Assembly: GCA_002333425.1 (NCBI GenBank)
Contig: DDBL01000203.1
Span: forward strand, 22,014 to 27,089
Direction: 5' to 3'
DNA: 5,076 bases
Source of the DNA: Leptospiraceae bacterium UBA2033
Lineage (GTDB): Bacteria; Spirochaetota; Leptospiria; Leptospirales; Leptospiraceae
In this document: piece after piece, positions 1 through 5,076 of the stretch
Layout: each line of letters begins with the position of its first letter
How positions within the stretch are numbered: position 1 is the first letter of the stretch
The notes under the pieces: model-generated
Seen by the model: only the letters and a program-made list of their open reading frames with translations
Told to the model about the DNA's origin: nothing
The model's database searches: none
Made by a program: the position numbers and the translations under genes

Positions 1-3
1 TCT

Positions 4-1407
4 TTAACTATGAATTGACCATTTATCAACTGCCATTGCCGCTTCTCTTACCACTTCGGAAAGAGTAGGGTGAGCATGACAAGTTCTTGCTAAATCTTCT
101 GCCGAGGCACCAAATTCAAATGCCACAGCCGCTTCTACAATCATATCAGAGGCACGAGGTCCGATGATATAAAGTCCAAGTAGTTTGTCTGTTTTTTTGT
201 CAGCGAGAACTTTTACTTGTCCATCTGATTCTGCCATTGCCTTTGATCTACCGTTTGGTTTGAACATAGCTTTTCCAACTTTGTATTCAATGCCTTTTTC
301 TTGTAATTCCTCTTCCCCAAGTCCAACCCAAGCAACTTCAGGCCAGGTATAAACGATCCAAGGAATAGCAGAATAATTTACATGACCAGATTGACCTGCA
401 ATCATTTCTGCAATGGCAATTCCTTCATCTTCTGCTTTATGAGCAAGCATTGGTCCGTCAATTACGTCTCCTATCGCATATATATTTGGAATGGAAGTTT
501 GGTAATTGTGAGGGTTTACTTCTATTCTGCCTCTAGGAGTAAATTTGATTCCGAGTTCTTTTGCTCCGAGGTTGTCGGCATACGGTCGTCTACCCACAGC
601 AAGAAGAACTACGTCTCCGTCGATTTGCATTGCTTTGCCTTGTGGGTCTTGGATGTTTACAATTACTTTGTCTTTTTTCTTTTCTGTTCCAGTAACTTTG
701 TGCTCGAATAAAAAGTTAATACCTTGTCCTTCTAAAAGTCTTTGTGCGTACGAAGACATTTGTTTGTCAGCAGTTCCAAAAAGGCGAGATTGTAATTCTA
801 CAACTGTTACCTTTGCACCAAGTCTTGACCAAACTGAACCAAGTTCGAGTCCAATTACACCAGCTCCTATAATGATTAAATGGTTTGGAACTTTTGGAAG
901 ATTGATTGCGTGGTCAGAGGTTACTACTTGTTTGCCGTCAATTTCAAATCCTGGGATTTCGATAGGAGTAGAGCCTGTTGCTAGGATGATATGTTTGGAA
1001 GTAATTTTTTCTGTTCCAGATTCGGAGGAAATTTCGATTTCAGTGTTAGAAATTAATTTTCCATGTCCGAGAAAACGTTCGATTTTGTTTTTTTTCATCA
1101 AATAGTCGACACCTTCTGTGACATCTTTTACTACTTTGTCTTTTCGTTCTAAAAGTTTTTTTAGATCTAGTTTGACTTCCCCTACATTGATTCCATGTTC
1201 GGCTAATTTGTGCTTGGCTTTGTGGTATTCTTCAGAAGAATCCAAAAGTGCTTTGGATGGAATACATCCTACGTTTAGGCATGTTCCACCTAACGTTTTT
1301 CGTTTTTCAATGATGGCTGTTTTCAAACCAAGTTGGGCAGCACGAATGGCGGCTACATAACCACCTGGTCCAGCTCCAATTACTGTTACGTCAAATTCTT
1401 TACTCAT
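4..1407 (-). CDS. lpdA: Dihydrolipoamide dehydrogenase (E3 of 2-oxoacid dehydrogenase complexes)
   Basis: This cytoplasmic flavoenzyme reoxidises the dihydrolipoyl group on E2 using FAD, a redox disulfide and NAD+, giving NADH. The 467-residue protein has the full family layout: an N-terminal FAD-binding GAGPGG at 11-16; the disulfide motif GGTCLNVGCIPSK, with C43 and C48; an NAD-binding GAGVIGLELG at 181-190, followed by E204 at the end of the next strand, as expected for NAD rather than NADP; the second FAD motif AIGD at 311-314; and the C-terminal dimerisation domain with HAHPTLSE, whose H446 and E451 are the catalytic pair. The length is normal and nothing is missing. The ATG is preceded by AAAAGG seven bases upstream. 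The gene begins 40 bases after sucB with no terminator between, so co-transcription is likely. That position makes it the E3 of the 2-oxoglutarate complex, although E3 is often shared with pyruvate dehydrogenase. The TAA lies at 4-6, so anything downstream is outside the window. Confidence 0.97.
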   Translation of the reverse strand: MSKEFDVTVIGAGPGGYVAAIRAAQLGLKTAIIEKRKTLGGTCLNVGCIPSKALLDSSEEYHKAKHKLAEHGINVGEVKLDLKKLLERKDKVVKDVTEGVDYLMKKNKIERFLGHGKLISNTEIEISSESGTEKITSKHIILATGSTPIEIPGFEIDGKQVVTSDHAINLPKVPNHLIIIGAGVIGLELGSVWSRLGAKVTVVELQSRLFGTADKQMSSYAQRLLEGQGINFLFEHKVTGTEKKKDKVIVNIQDPQGKAMQIDGDVVLLAVGRRPYADNLGAKELGIKFTPRGRIEVNPHNYQTSIPNIYAIGDVIDGPMLAHKAEDEGIAIAEMIAGQSGHVNYSAIPWIVYTWPEVAWVGLGEEELQEKGIEYKVGKAMFKPNGRSKAMAESDGQVKVLADKKTDKLLGLYIIGPRASDMIVEAAVAFEFGASAEDLARTCHAHPTLSEVVREAAMAVDKWSIHS

Positions 1408-1447
1408 TTTATTACCTTTTGTGATTGAACTCTCAAGCGATTCAAAC

Positions 1448-2659
1448 TTAAACTTCTATCAATAGTCTTGTCGGATCTTCGATTAACTCTTTAATTTTTA
1501 CTAGGAATAACACAGCTTCCTTTCCATCAATGATTCTATGGTCGTAAGATAAAGCTACATACATCATTGGTCTAATTACGATTTGATCATTTACTACAAC
1601 TGGACGTTTTACTATATTATGAAGTCCTAATATTCCAACTTGAGGATAATTCAAAATTGGCGTAGACATCATAGAGCCATAGGTTCCACCGTTGGAAATA
1701 GAAAAAGTCCCACCTTGCATTTCTTCTAGAGAAATTTTTCCATCTTTCACACGACCTGCAAGTCTTACAATTTCAGATTCGATTCCTGCAAAATTTAATT
1801 GGTCTGCGTCTCTTACCACAGGAACTACTAGACCTTTAGGTCCACCAACTGCAATTCCTATATCATAGTAATTTTTATAAACAATATCAGTTTCTCGGAT
1901 TTCTGCGTTAACCGCAGGGTAAGCTTTTAGTGCGGCTACTGTTGCTTTTGTGAAGAAACTCATAAAGCCTAGTCCGACATTGTGTTGTTCTTTGAATTTG
2001 TCTTTGTATTGGGATCTAAGATTCATTACACCTGACATATCAATTTCGTTAAATGTAGTTAAAATCGCCGCAGTGTGTTGAGCGGTTACTAGTCTGTCTG
2101 CCACAGCACGACGTAAACGAGACATTGGAACAACAGTTTCTCTTTCGCCAGGATTACGAGGAGTAACCTTTGGAGCGGATATGGGTGAACTAGAAGTAGC
2201 CGCTGGTTTGTTTTCTAAGTGAGCGATAACGTCTCCTTTAGTGACTTGTCCGTGTTTGCCGCTTCCTGCAATAGAGCCTGCGTCTAAATTGTTTTCGGCA
2301 GTCATTTTTCTGACGGATGGCGGAAGAGTTTCATTTTTAGGAGAATCTGCTTTTAAAGGAACTGTTTTAGTTTCCACTGCCGGTTGTGTGACAGGGGTTG
2401 GTGAACTTACAGTTGCTGTTGCACCTTCTTCGATGAGTCCAATGACTTCTCTAACAGAGACTGTTTCGCCCGCTTTTTTCTTTTGTTCTTTTAGAACCCC
2501 ACCGGCTGGTGCTCTAACTTCCATGGTGACTTTGTCAGTTTCTAATTCTGCGAGAATTTCATCTGCTTTTACAGCTTCTCCAGGTTTTTTTGTCCAGTTA
2601 AGTAATGTTGCTTCCGTGATTGATTCGCCCATTTCAGGGACTTTGATTTCAACAGCCAT
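1448..2659 (-). CDS. sucB: Dihydrolipoyllysine succinyltransferase (E2 of 2-oxoglutarate dehydrogenase)
   Basis: This is the core subunit of the 2-oxoglutarate dehydrogenase complex. It passes the succinyl group from E1 via a swinging lipoyl arm to coenzyme A, making succinyl-CoA in the TCA cycle. The 403 residues show one lipoyl domain (about 1-78) with the lipoylation motif ETDKV at K43, a Pro/Ala/Thr/Ser linker (79-111), a peripheral subunit-binding domain (about 112-149) that docks E1/E3, a second linker, and the acyltransferase domain (about 173-403). The catalytic motif SYDHRIIDG places His at 374 and Asp at 378. Succinyl rather than acetyl specificity is inferred from ETDKV, from the single lipoyl domain, from NGGTYGSMMSTPI resembling the NGGVFGSLMSTPI of E. 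coli SucB, and from a length close to E. coli's 405. The start ATG has AGGA six bases upstream (2666-2669). lpdA follows at 40 bases. No E1 gene lies directly upstream. Confidence 0.95.
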   Translation of the reverse strand: MAVEIKVPEMGESITEATLLNWTKKPGEAVKADEILAELETDKVTMEVRAPAGGVLKEQKKKAGETVSVREVIGLIEEGATATVSSPTPVTQPAVETKTVPLKADSPKNETLPPSVRKMTAENNLDAGSIAGSGKHGQVTKGDVIAHLENKPAATSSSPISAPKVTPRNPGERETVVPMSRLRRAVADRLVTAQHTAAILTTFNEIDMSGVMNLRSQYKDKFKEQHNVGLGFMSFFTKATVAALKAYPAVNAEIRETDIVYKNYYDIGIAVGGPKGLVVPVVRDADQLNFAGIESEIVRLAGRVKDGKISLEEMQGGTFSISNGGTYGSMMSTPILNYPQVGILGLHNIVKRPVVVNDQIVIRPMMYVALSYDHRIIDGKEAVLFLVKIKELIEDPTRLLIEV

Positions 2660-2769
2660 AGTACATCCTAATAAATTATAACTTTAAATAGTATAAGGTT
2701 TAGGTTTCGATTTTTCGTAAATAAAAAAATTCGTAAACGCAGTTTTTGATAACTATTCTAATAATTTTA
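2660..2769. other. AT-rich gap between receptor gene and sucB, with weak promoter candidates
   Basis: This 110-base gap holds no coding frame of interest. Read on the minus strand it contains TATACT at 2695-2690, which would give a leader of about 24 bases to sucB, and a perfect TATAAT at 2680-2675. The latter is probably too close, because its predicted start would fall inside the Shine-Dalgarno sequence. Neither has a convincing -35 box; the best for TATACT is ACGAAA at 2718-2713, matching three of six consensus bases. A T-run at 2729-2723 follows only a four-pair hairpin, so no sound terminator for the receptor gene is visible. Whether sucB has its own promoter here or is read through from the receptor gene cannot be decided from sequence. 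Confidence 0.4.
2714..2737. repeat. 8-bp direct repeat upstream of sucB
   Basis: TTCGTAAA occurs at 2714-2721 and again at 2730-2737, a period of 16 bases, on either side of an A-rich tract. It lies just upstream of the TATACT candidate -10 box of sucB, where an activator could bind, but 8-bp repeats arise easily in AT-rich DNA. The observation is certain; any function is a guess. Confidence 0.35.
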
Positions 2770-4506
2770 TTACCTAAACTCAAAATGGTCTACAAGAGCG
2801 TTGATATAATGAGAGTTTTTAGCTAAATCTTTGGAGATCGTTTCGAATTCGGTTGCTGTGTTAACAAGTTCAGAAATTTCATGAGCAAGTTTTTCCGAAT
2901 TTGTAGATATTGCGGATAAGCTATGTTTTTGTTCTGAAATGGTAAGCAAAATGGACTTAGAATTTTGATGAATATTTGCCATACCATCTTCAAGGGATTT
3001 AGCTCGTATTAATTCATCAGAAGTTAGTTTAAAAATTTCACGACTAAATCTGTTAATGTCATCTATATGAAAATGTATTTCCTCTAATGATTTAGTAATT
3101 GTTTCAACTGAATCTGATCCAGCTTGTGCTGCTTTATTGCTACCACTTATTAGAGTTTTAATCTCTCCAACGCTACCGGTAGTTTGTTCTGATAACTTTG
3201 ATATTTCGCGAGCTACGATTGCAAAACCGCGTCCATGCTCTCCAGCCCTAGCTGCTTCTATAGATGCATTCAGTGCGAGCAAATTTGTCTTATCCGCTAT
3301 ATCAGTTATCATACCAATGATGTCTTGGATTCTAGAAGAAAAATTAGTAATATTTTGCATTGAGCTTACGGTGTGTTCCACTTTAGAGTTTGTTTCTTCT
3401 AGTTTTATTCTTGCGAGAGATGCAAAGTTTTCTAAATTTTGTATTTTTAATTGCTGCGATTGCATAAAGTCTAAAAGATTTGTTAGAAAATGATTTACTT
3501 GCTCAACTTTTCCAGAAAAAACTTCGACTATTTCGGAAGTTTTTTCAATAGAAGTAAAAATTTCTTCTAGTGCAGCACTTTCTTCTTCTTTTGCTGCAGC
3601 ACTTTCTTGTAACAGATGAGTAATAAATTCATTTCCAGTTTTTATTTTTTGTGAATAAGATGCGGCTAATCCAAATTGTTCTTTAATCAAAATGAAGTTT
3701 CCCCAAAGACTAATGATTGCATTTTTGAGTGAATTTCGAGTCTGCCTAAAATTTTTGGAGAATTTATTATTTTCCAGTGTTTGATAACTAAAACTTCCTA
3801 ATGCAAGTGATGTAATTTGAGATTCCATATTTTGCGTATCTTTTTCAATAACTTTAAATTTCCGAATAGTTATATATCCAAAACTTAGAAATAAGAATAG
3901 GGTAGAAATGCTAAAAAAAAGAGAGATATTTATTTTTTCTGCAATAGGGGATGAAATGGAATTTAACTGACTTAAAGAGTTATAAAGTAAAATAGTATTC
4001 ATAGATTGTATTACAGATAAAAATCCAATTAGGAAAAATAAAACTTTAATGAAATTTAATTGTTTTAAGTATTTAGTAAACGAAAATGTTGATACACCGC
4101 GATTTAGTTTGTCATACAAAACTTCTGCTTCTTTGATTCGTTCACGACTTGGCTTTTTTCTGACTGACATGTAGCCATTGATTTTACCATTTTCTCGTAT
4201 TGGTGTTACTGTTGCTTCTACCCAGTAGTAATCACCATTTTTCCTTCGATTTTTTACATAACCATTCCAAGGTAATCCTTTTTCGATAGTGTCCCACAAG
4301 TCTTTAAACGCAGCTTTTGGCATGTCAGGATGTCGTATAAGATTATGAGGTTTTCCGATTAACTCTTCTTCTGAGTATCCAGAAATACTGATAAAGTCAG
4401 GGCTTACGAATGTAATTTTTCCTTTTAAGTTTGTTTTAGTAATGATAATGGAATCTTCTGGAAATAAATATTCCTTGTTTGTAATGAAGGATGATTTTGT
4501 AATCAT
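2770..4506 (-). CDS. Aer-like PAS-domain methyl-accepting chemotaxis protein (redox/aerotaxis receptor)
   Basis: This inner-membrane receptor probably senses oxygen or redox state inside the cell and signals through CheW/CheA. The 578 residues begin with a PAS domain (about 15-125) that closely matches E. coli Aer. HPDMPKAAF at 59-67, W71, VKNRRKNGD at 84-92 and W95 align with Aer at an offset of one residue, so the Aer positions R57, H58, D60 and W70, which I recall as important for FAD binding, are R58, H59, D61 and W71 here. Two hydrophobic segments follow (about 152-175 and 194-214), separated by a loop of about 18 residues, so there is no external ligand-binding domain. Residues 215-265 look like a degenerate HAMP without its usual proline. 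The rest is chemotaxis coiled coil with glutamate-rich methylation-like sites near 301-315 and the signalling tip LNASIEAARAGEHGRGFA at 412-429. No NWETF-type CheR/CheB tether ends the protein. The start is supported by N-terminal alignment with Aer. Family is sure; the FAD ligand is inferred. Confidence 0.9.
   Translation of the reverse strand: MITKSSFITNKEYLFPEDSIIITKTNLKGKITFVSPDFISISGYSEEELIGKPHNLIRHPDMPKAAFKDLWDTIEKGLPWNGYVKNRRKNGDYYWVEATVTPIRENGKINGYMSVRKKPSRERIKEAEVLYDKLNRGVSTFSFTKYLKQLNFIKVLFFLIGFLSVIQSMNTILLYNSLSQLNSISSPIAEKINISLFFSISTLFLFLSFGYITIRKFKVIEKDTQNMESQITSLALGSFSYQTLENNKFSKNFRQTRNSLKNAIISLWGNFILIKEQFGLAASYSQKIKTGNEFITHLLQESAAAKEEESAALEEIFTSIEKTSEIVEVFSGKVEQVNHFLTNLLDFMQSQQLKIQNLENFASLARIKLEETNSKVEHTVSSMQNITNFSSRIQDIIGMITDIADKTNLLALNASIEAARAGEHGRGFAIVAREISKLSEQTTGSVGEIKTLISGSNKAAQAGSDSVETITKSLEEIHFHIDDINRFSREIFKLTSDELIRAKSLEDGMANIHQNSKSILLTISEQKHSLSAISTNSEKLAHEISELVNTATEFETISKDLAKNSHYINALVDHFEFR
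3571..3608 (-). repeat. In-frame 14-bp direct repeat in the receptor gene
   Basis: TGCAGCACTTTCTT (plus-strand reading) occurs at 3571-3584 and 3595-3608, a period of 24 bases or eight codons. It encodes two copies of ESAA, at residues 301-304 and 309-312, in the glutamate/alanine-rich segment that resembles the methylation region of chemoreceptors. It could be a small duplication, but such receptors commonly carry similar Ala/Glu-rich stretches here. Confidence 0.5.
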
Positions 4507-4510
4507 AATG

Positions 4511-4520
4511 ACCCGCCCAC
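4511..4520 (-). promoter_or_regulatory. Unusual G-rich candidate ribosome-binding site of the Aer-like gene
   Basis: The ten bases GTGGGCGGGT end four bases before the ATG of the receptor gene. They stand out as a GC-rich block in AT-rich surroundings and lack the AGGA or AAGG core seen before sucB, lpdA and the CDGSH gene. The start itself is well supported by protein alignment, so this is probably a weak or non-canonical Shine-Dalgarno sequence. Confidence 0.35.
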
Positions 4521-4556
4521 TGTATTGAGATAAAGGCTGTTGCTATTAGCCTCACA

Positions 4557-4570
4557 ATGTTAGCTAACAT
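4557..4570. promoter_or_regulatory. Perfect 14-bp palindrome upstream of the Aer-like gene (candidate operator)
   Basis: ATGTTAGCTAACAT is exactly its own reverse complement. It lies 50 bases before the receptor start codon and immediately downstream of the candidate -10 box TATTAT (4576-4571), so its centre coincides with the predicted transcription start. That position would suit a dimeric repressor. A related perfect 9-bp inverted repeat, GCTATTAGC, sits at 4542-4550 and shares the TTAGC half. There is no T-run after it on either strand, so a terminator is unlikely. The palindrome is certain; operator function is inferred. Confidence 0.45.
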
Positions 4571-4576
4571 ATAATA
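4571..4576 (-). promoter_or_regulatory. Candidate -10 box for the Aer-like gene
   Basis: Minus-strand TATTAT matches five of six bases of the sigma70 -10 consensus. It would start transcription near 4564, leaving a 5' leader of roughly 58 bases. No good -35 box is found 16-18 bases upstream, so the promoter is weak, activator-dependent or miscalled. AT-rich sequence produces such hexamers often. Confidence 0.3.
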
Positions 4577-4581
4577 AATTT

Positions 4582-4600
4582 TAGATTTAGTGTATATCTA
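4582..4600. repeat. 19-bp imperfect inverted repeat upstream of the Aer-like promoter
   Basis: The arms TAGAT and ATCTA enclose a nine-base centre that adds two further pairs, giving seven of nine symmetric positions matched. It occupies the place where the -35 region of the candidate receptor promoter would be, so an activator site is conceivable. The AT-rich composition makes a chance match quite possible. Confidence 0.25.
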
Positions 4601-4615
4601 TTTTCGATATTTTAA

Positions 4616-4629
4616 AAATGCTAAATGCT
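4616..4629. repeat. 7-bp perfect tandem repeat
   Basis: AAATGCT is repeated twice without a gap in the spacer between tRNA-Phe and the receptor gene. It is short and no function is evident. Confidence 0.3.
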
Positions 4630-4674
4630 GTAGGGATTATTTAGAGGGGTGAGGTTTTATGAAGGTCAGCAAAC

Positions 4675-4747
<73 letters not shown>

Positions 4748-4750
4748 ATT

Positions 4751-4782
4751 GCTTATGCCAGAATATTTATAAGGTCATAAGC
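4751..4782. repeat. Dyad GCTTATG/CATAAGC between CDGSH gene and tRNA-Phe
   Basis: Perfect 7-bp arms at 4751-4757 and 4776-4782 can extend by two further G-C pairs if one base bulges, enclosing a 13-base AT-rich loop. One arm lies next to the -35 box and the other at the predicted start of the tRNA promoter, three bases before the mature tRNA. It could be an operator, a hairpin ending the CDGSH transcript (no T-run follows, so not a standard terminator), or a processing signal. Confidence 0.45.
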
Positions 4783-4787
4783 GTCAA
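4760..4787 (-). promoter_or_regulatory. Candidate sigma70-type promoter of tRNA-Phe
   Basis: Minus-strand TTGACG at 4787-4782 (five of six consensus bases) is separated by 16 bases from TATTCT at 4765-4760 (four of six). Transcription would start near 4753, about six bases before the mature tRNA 5' end, a short leader to be removed by RNase P. The -35 box lies seven bases past the CDGSH stop codon, so the tRNA can be expressed independently of that gene. Confidence 0.5.
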
Positions 4788-4793
4788 ATATAT

Positions 4794-5039
4794 TTAAAGA
4801 GAATTGTGTGTTCCATCACAAAAGGGAGGATTTTTTGTATGTTTGCAACCGCAGAAGTATACAGTTTCCGTTTGTGCGATTTGGCACATTACTGGTTTCA
4901 TACCTGTTTGATTTCTTGCATGTGCTCCGTCGCAAAATGGTTGTTTTGCGGAGTGACCACATATGCACCAAGCTTTTTTTTCTCCCTCTTTTACATCGAC
5001 TGCGTAGGGACCTTTTTGTGGAATGATAGGTTCTGCCAT
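4794..5039 (-). CDS. Small tandem CDGSH-type iron-sulfur protein
   Basis: The 81-residue protein has two complete CDGSH signatures (C-x-C-x2-S/T-x3-P-x-C-D-G-x-H). The first has C25, C27, C36 and H40 with FCDGAH; the second has C63, C65, C74 and H78 with FCDGTH. In this family each motif holds a [2Fe-2S] cluster by three cysteines and one histidine, so two clusters are expected. The tandem layout without a membrane anchor resembles bacterial and CISD3-type members rather than single-motif, membrane-anchored mitoNEET. No signal peptide or membrane segment is visible, so it should be cytoplasmic. Proposed family roles are cluster or electron transfer and iron/redox balance; the exact role here is unknown. 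The start is set by AAGGAG at 5052-5047, seven bases before the ATG. The gene precedes tRNA-Phe, and its promoter probably lies at or beyond the window edge. Confidence 0.93.
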   Translation of the reverse strand: MAEPIIPQKGPYAVDVKEGEKKAWCICGHSAKQPFCDGAHARNQTGMKPVMCQIAQTETVYFCGCKHTKNPPFCDGTHNSL

Positions 5040-5046
5040 TTACTAA

Positions 5047-5052
5047 CTCCTT
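5047..5052 (-). promoter_or_regulatory. Shine-Dalgarno sequence of the CDGSH gene
   Basis: Minus-strand AAGGAG sits seven bases before the ATG at 5039 and is the strongest ribosome-binding site in the window, supporting this start. A TATATT at 5059-5054 just upstream is too close to serve as a -10 box for a transcript that keeps this site. Confidence 0.8.
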
Positions 5053-5076
5053 GAAATATACTCAGATTAGATTGGT

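Noticed and set aside
545..1105. 186-codon open frame on the plus strand inside lpdA
   Set aside because: It lies wholly antisense to a well-conserved lpdA, its translation has no recognisable domain, and its composition is what the opposite strand of this gene would give. The shorter plus-strand frames at 382-711 and 1118-1360 are rejected for the same reason.
1408..1447. Possible hairpin or terminator between sucB and lpdA (TTGAA and TTCAA arms)
   Set aside because: Only five AT-rich pairs around an 11-base loop with no T-run; better read as an ordinary operon spacer carrying the lpdA ribosome-binding site.
2241..2681. 146-codon open frame on the plus strand opposite sucB
   Set aside because: It covers the lipoyl domain and linker of sucB in antisense, with a Ser/Pro/Thr-rich translation mirroring the linker codons and no family resemblance.
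2714..2750. Possible intrinsic terminator after the receptor gene
   Set aside because: A T-run exists on the minus strand, but the only stem before it is AAAC/GTTT with a three-base loop, far too weak for a confident call.
3137..3493. 118-codon open frame on the plus strand opposite the receptor gene
   Set aside because: It is antisense to the conserved signalling tip of the chemoreceptor, so the open frame follows from that gene's codon pattern.
4806..5054. Two overlapping Cys/Phe-rich plus-strand frames opposite the CDGSH gene
   Set aside because: Both are antisense to a protein with two intact cluster-binding motifs and a strong ribosome-binding site; neither has a recognisable domain.

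Overview
The window is an AT-rich bacterial chromosomal segment in which every recognisable gene lies on the minus strand, so transcription runs from high to low coordinates. From that end the order is: a small tandem-CDGSH iron-sulfur protein (4794-5039), tRNA-Phe(GAA) (4675-4747), an Aer-like membrane redox/aerotaxis receptor (2770-4506), the 2-oxoglutarate dehydrogenase E2 subunit sucB (1448-2659) and dihydrolipoamide dehydrogenase lpdA (4-1407). The low GC content, the style of the E2/E3 proteins and a PAS-plus-chemotaxis receptor suggest a motile aerobic spirochaete of the Leptospira type. That assignment is an impression from protein character, not a search result.

Region 4-2659 is a compact sucB-lpdA pair with a 40-base gap and Shine-Dalgarno sequences in front of both starts. 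It encodes the E2 and E3 parts of the 2-oxoglutarate dehydrogenase complex of the TCA cycle. The E1 gene (sucA) is not immediately upstream. A 110-base AT-rich gap (2660-2769) and then the receptor gene occupy that place.

Region 2770-4506 encodes a 578-residue receptor. Its N-terminal PAS domain closely matches the FAD-binding PAS domain of Aer, and it is followed by two membrane segments, a degenerate HAMP-like stretch and a canonical chemotaxis signalling hairpin. It probably reports cellular redox or oxygen state to CheA/CheW. Its neighbourhood with a major NADH-producing complex is suggestive but unproven.

Region 4507-4674 is a 168-base intergenic stretch. It holds a perfect 14-bp palindrome beside a candidate -10 box, a weaker inverted repeat and a 7-bp tandem repeat, and is the most regulatory-looking part of the window. 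Region 4748-4793 holds a fairly good sigma70-type promoter for tRNA-Phe, overlaid by a 7-bp dyad. No mobile element, CRISPR array, integrase or clear intrinsic terminator was found. The content is mainly core metabolism and sensing, and no novel multi-gene system is evident.
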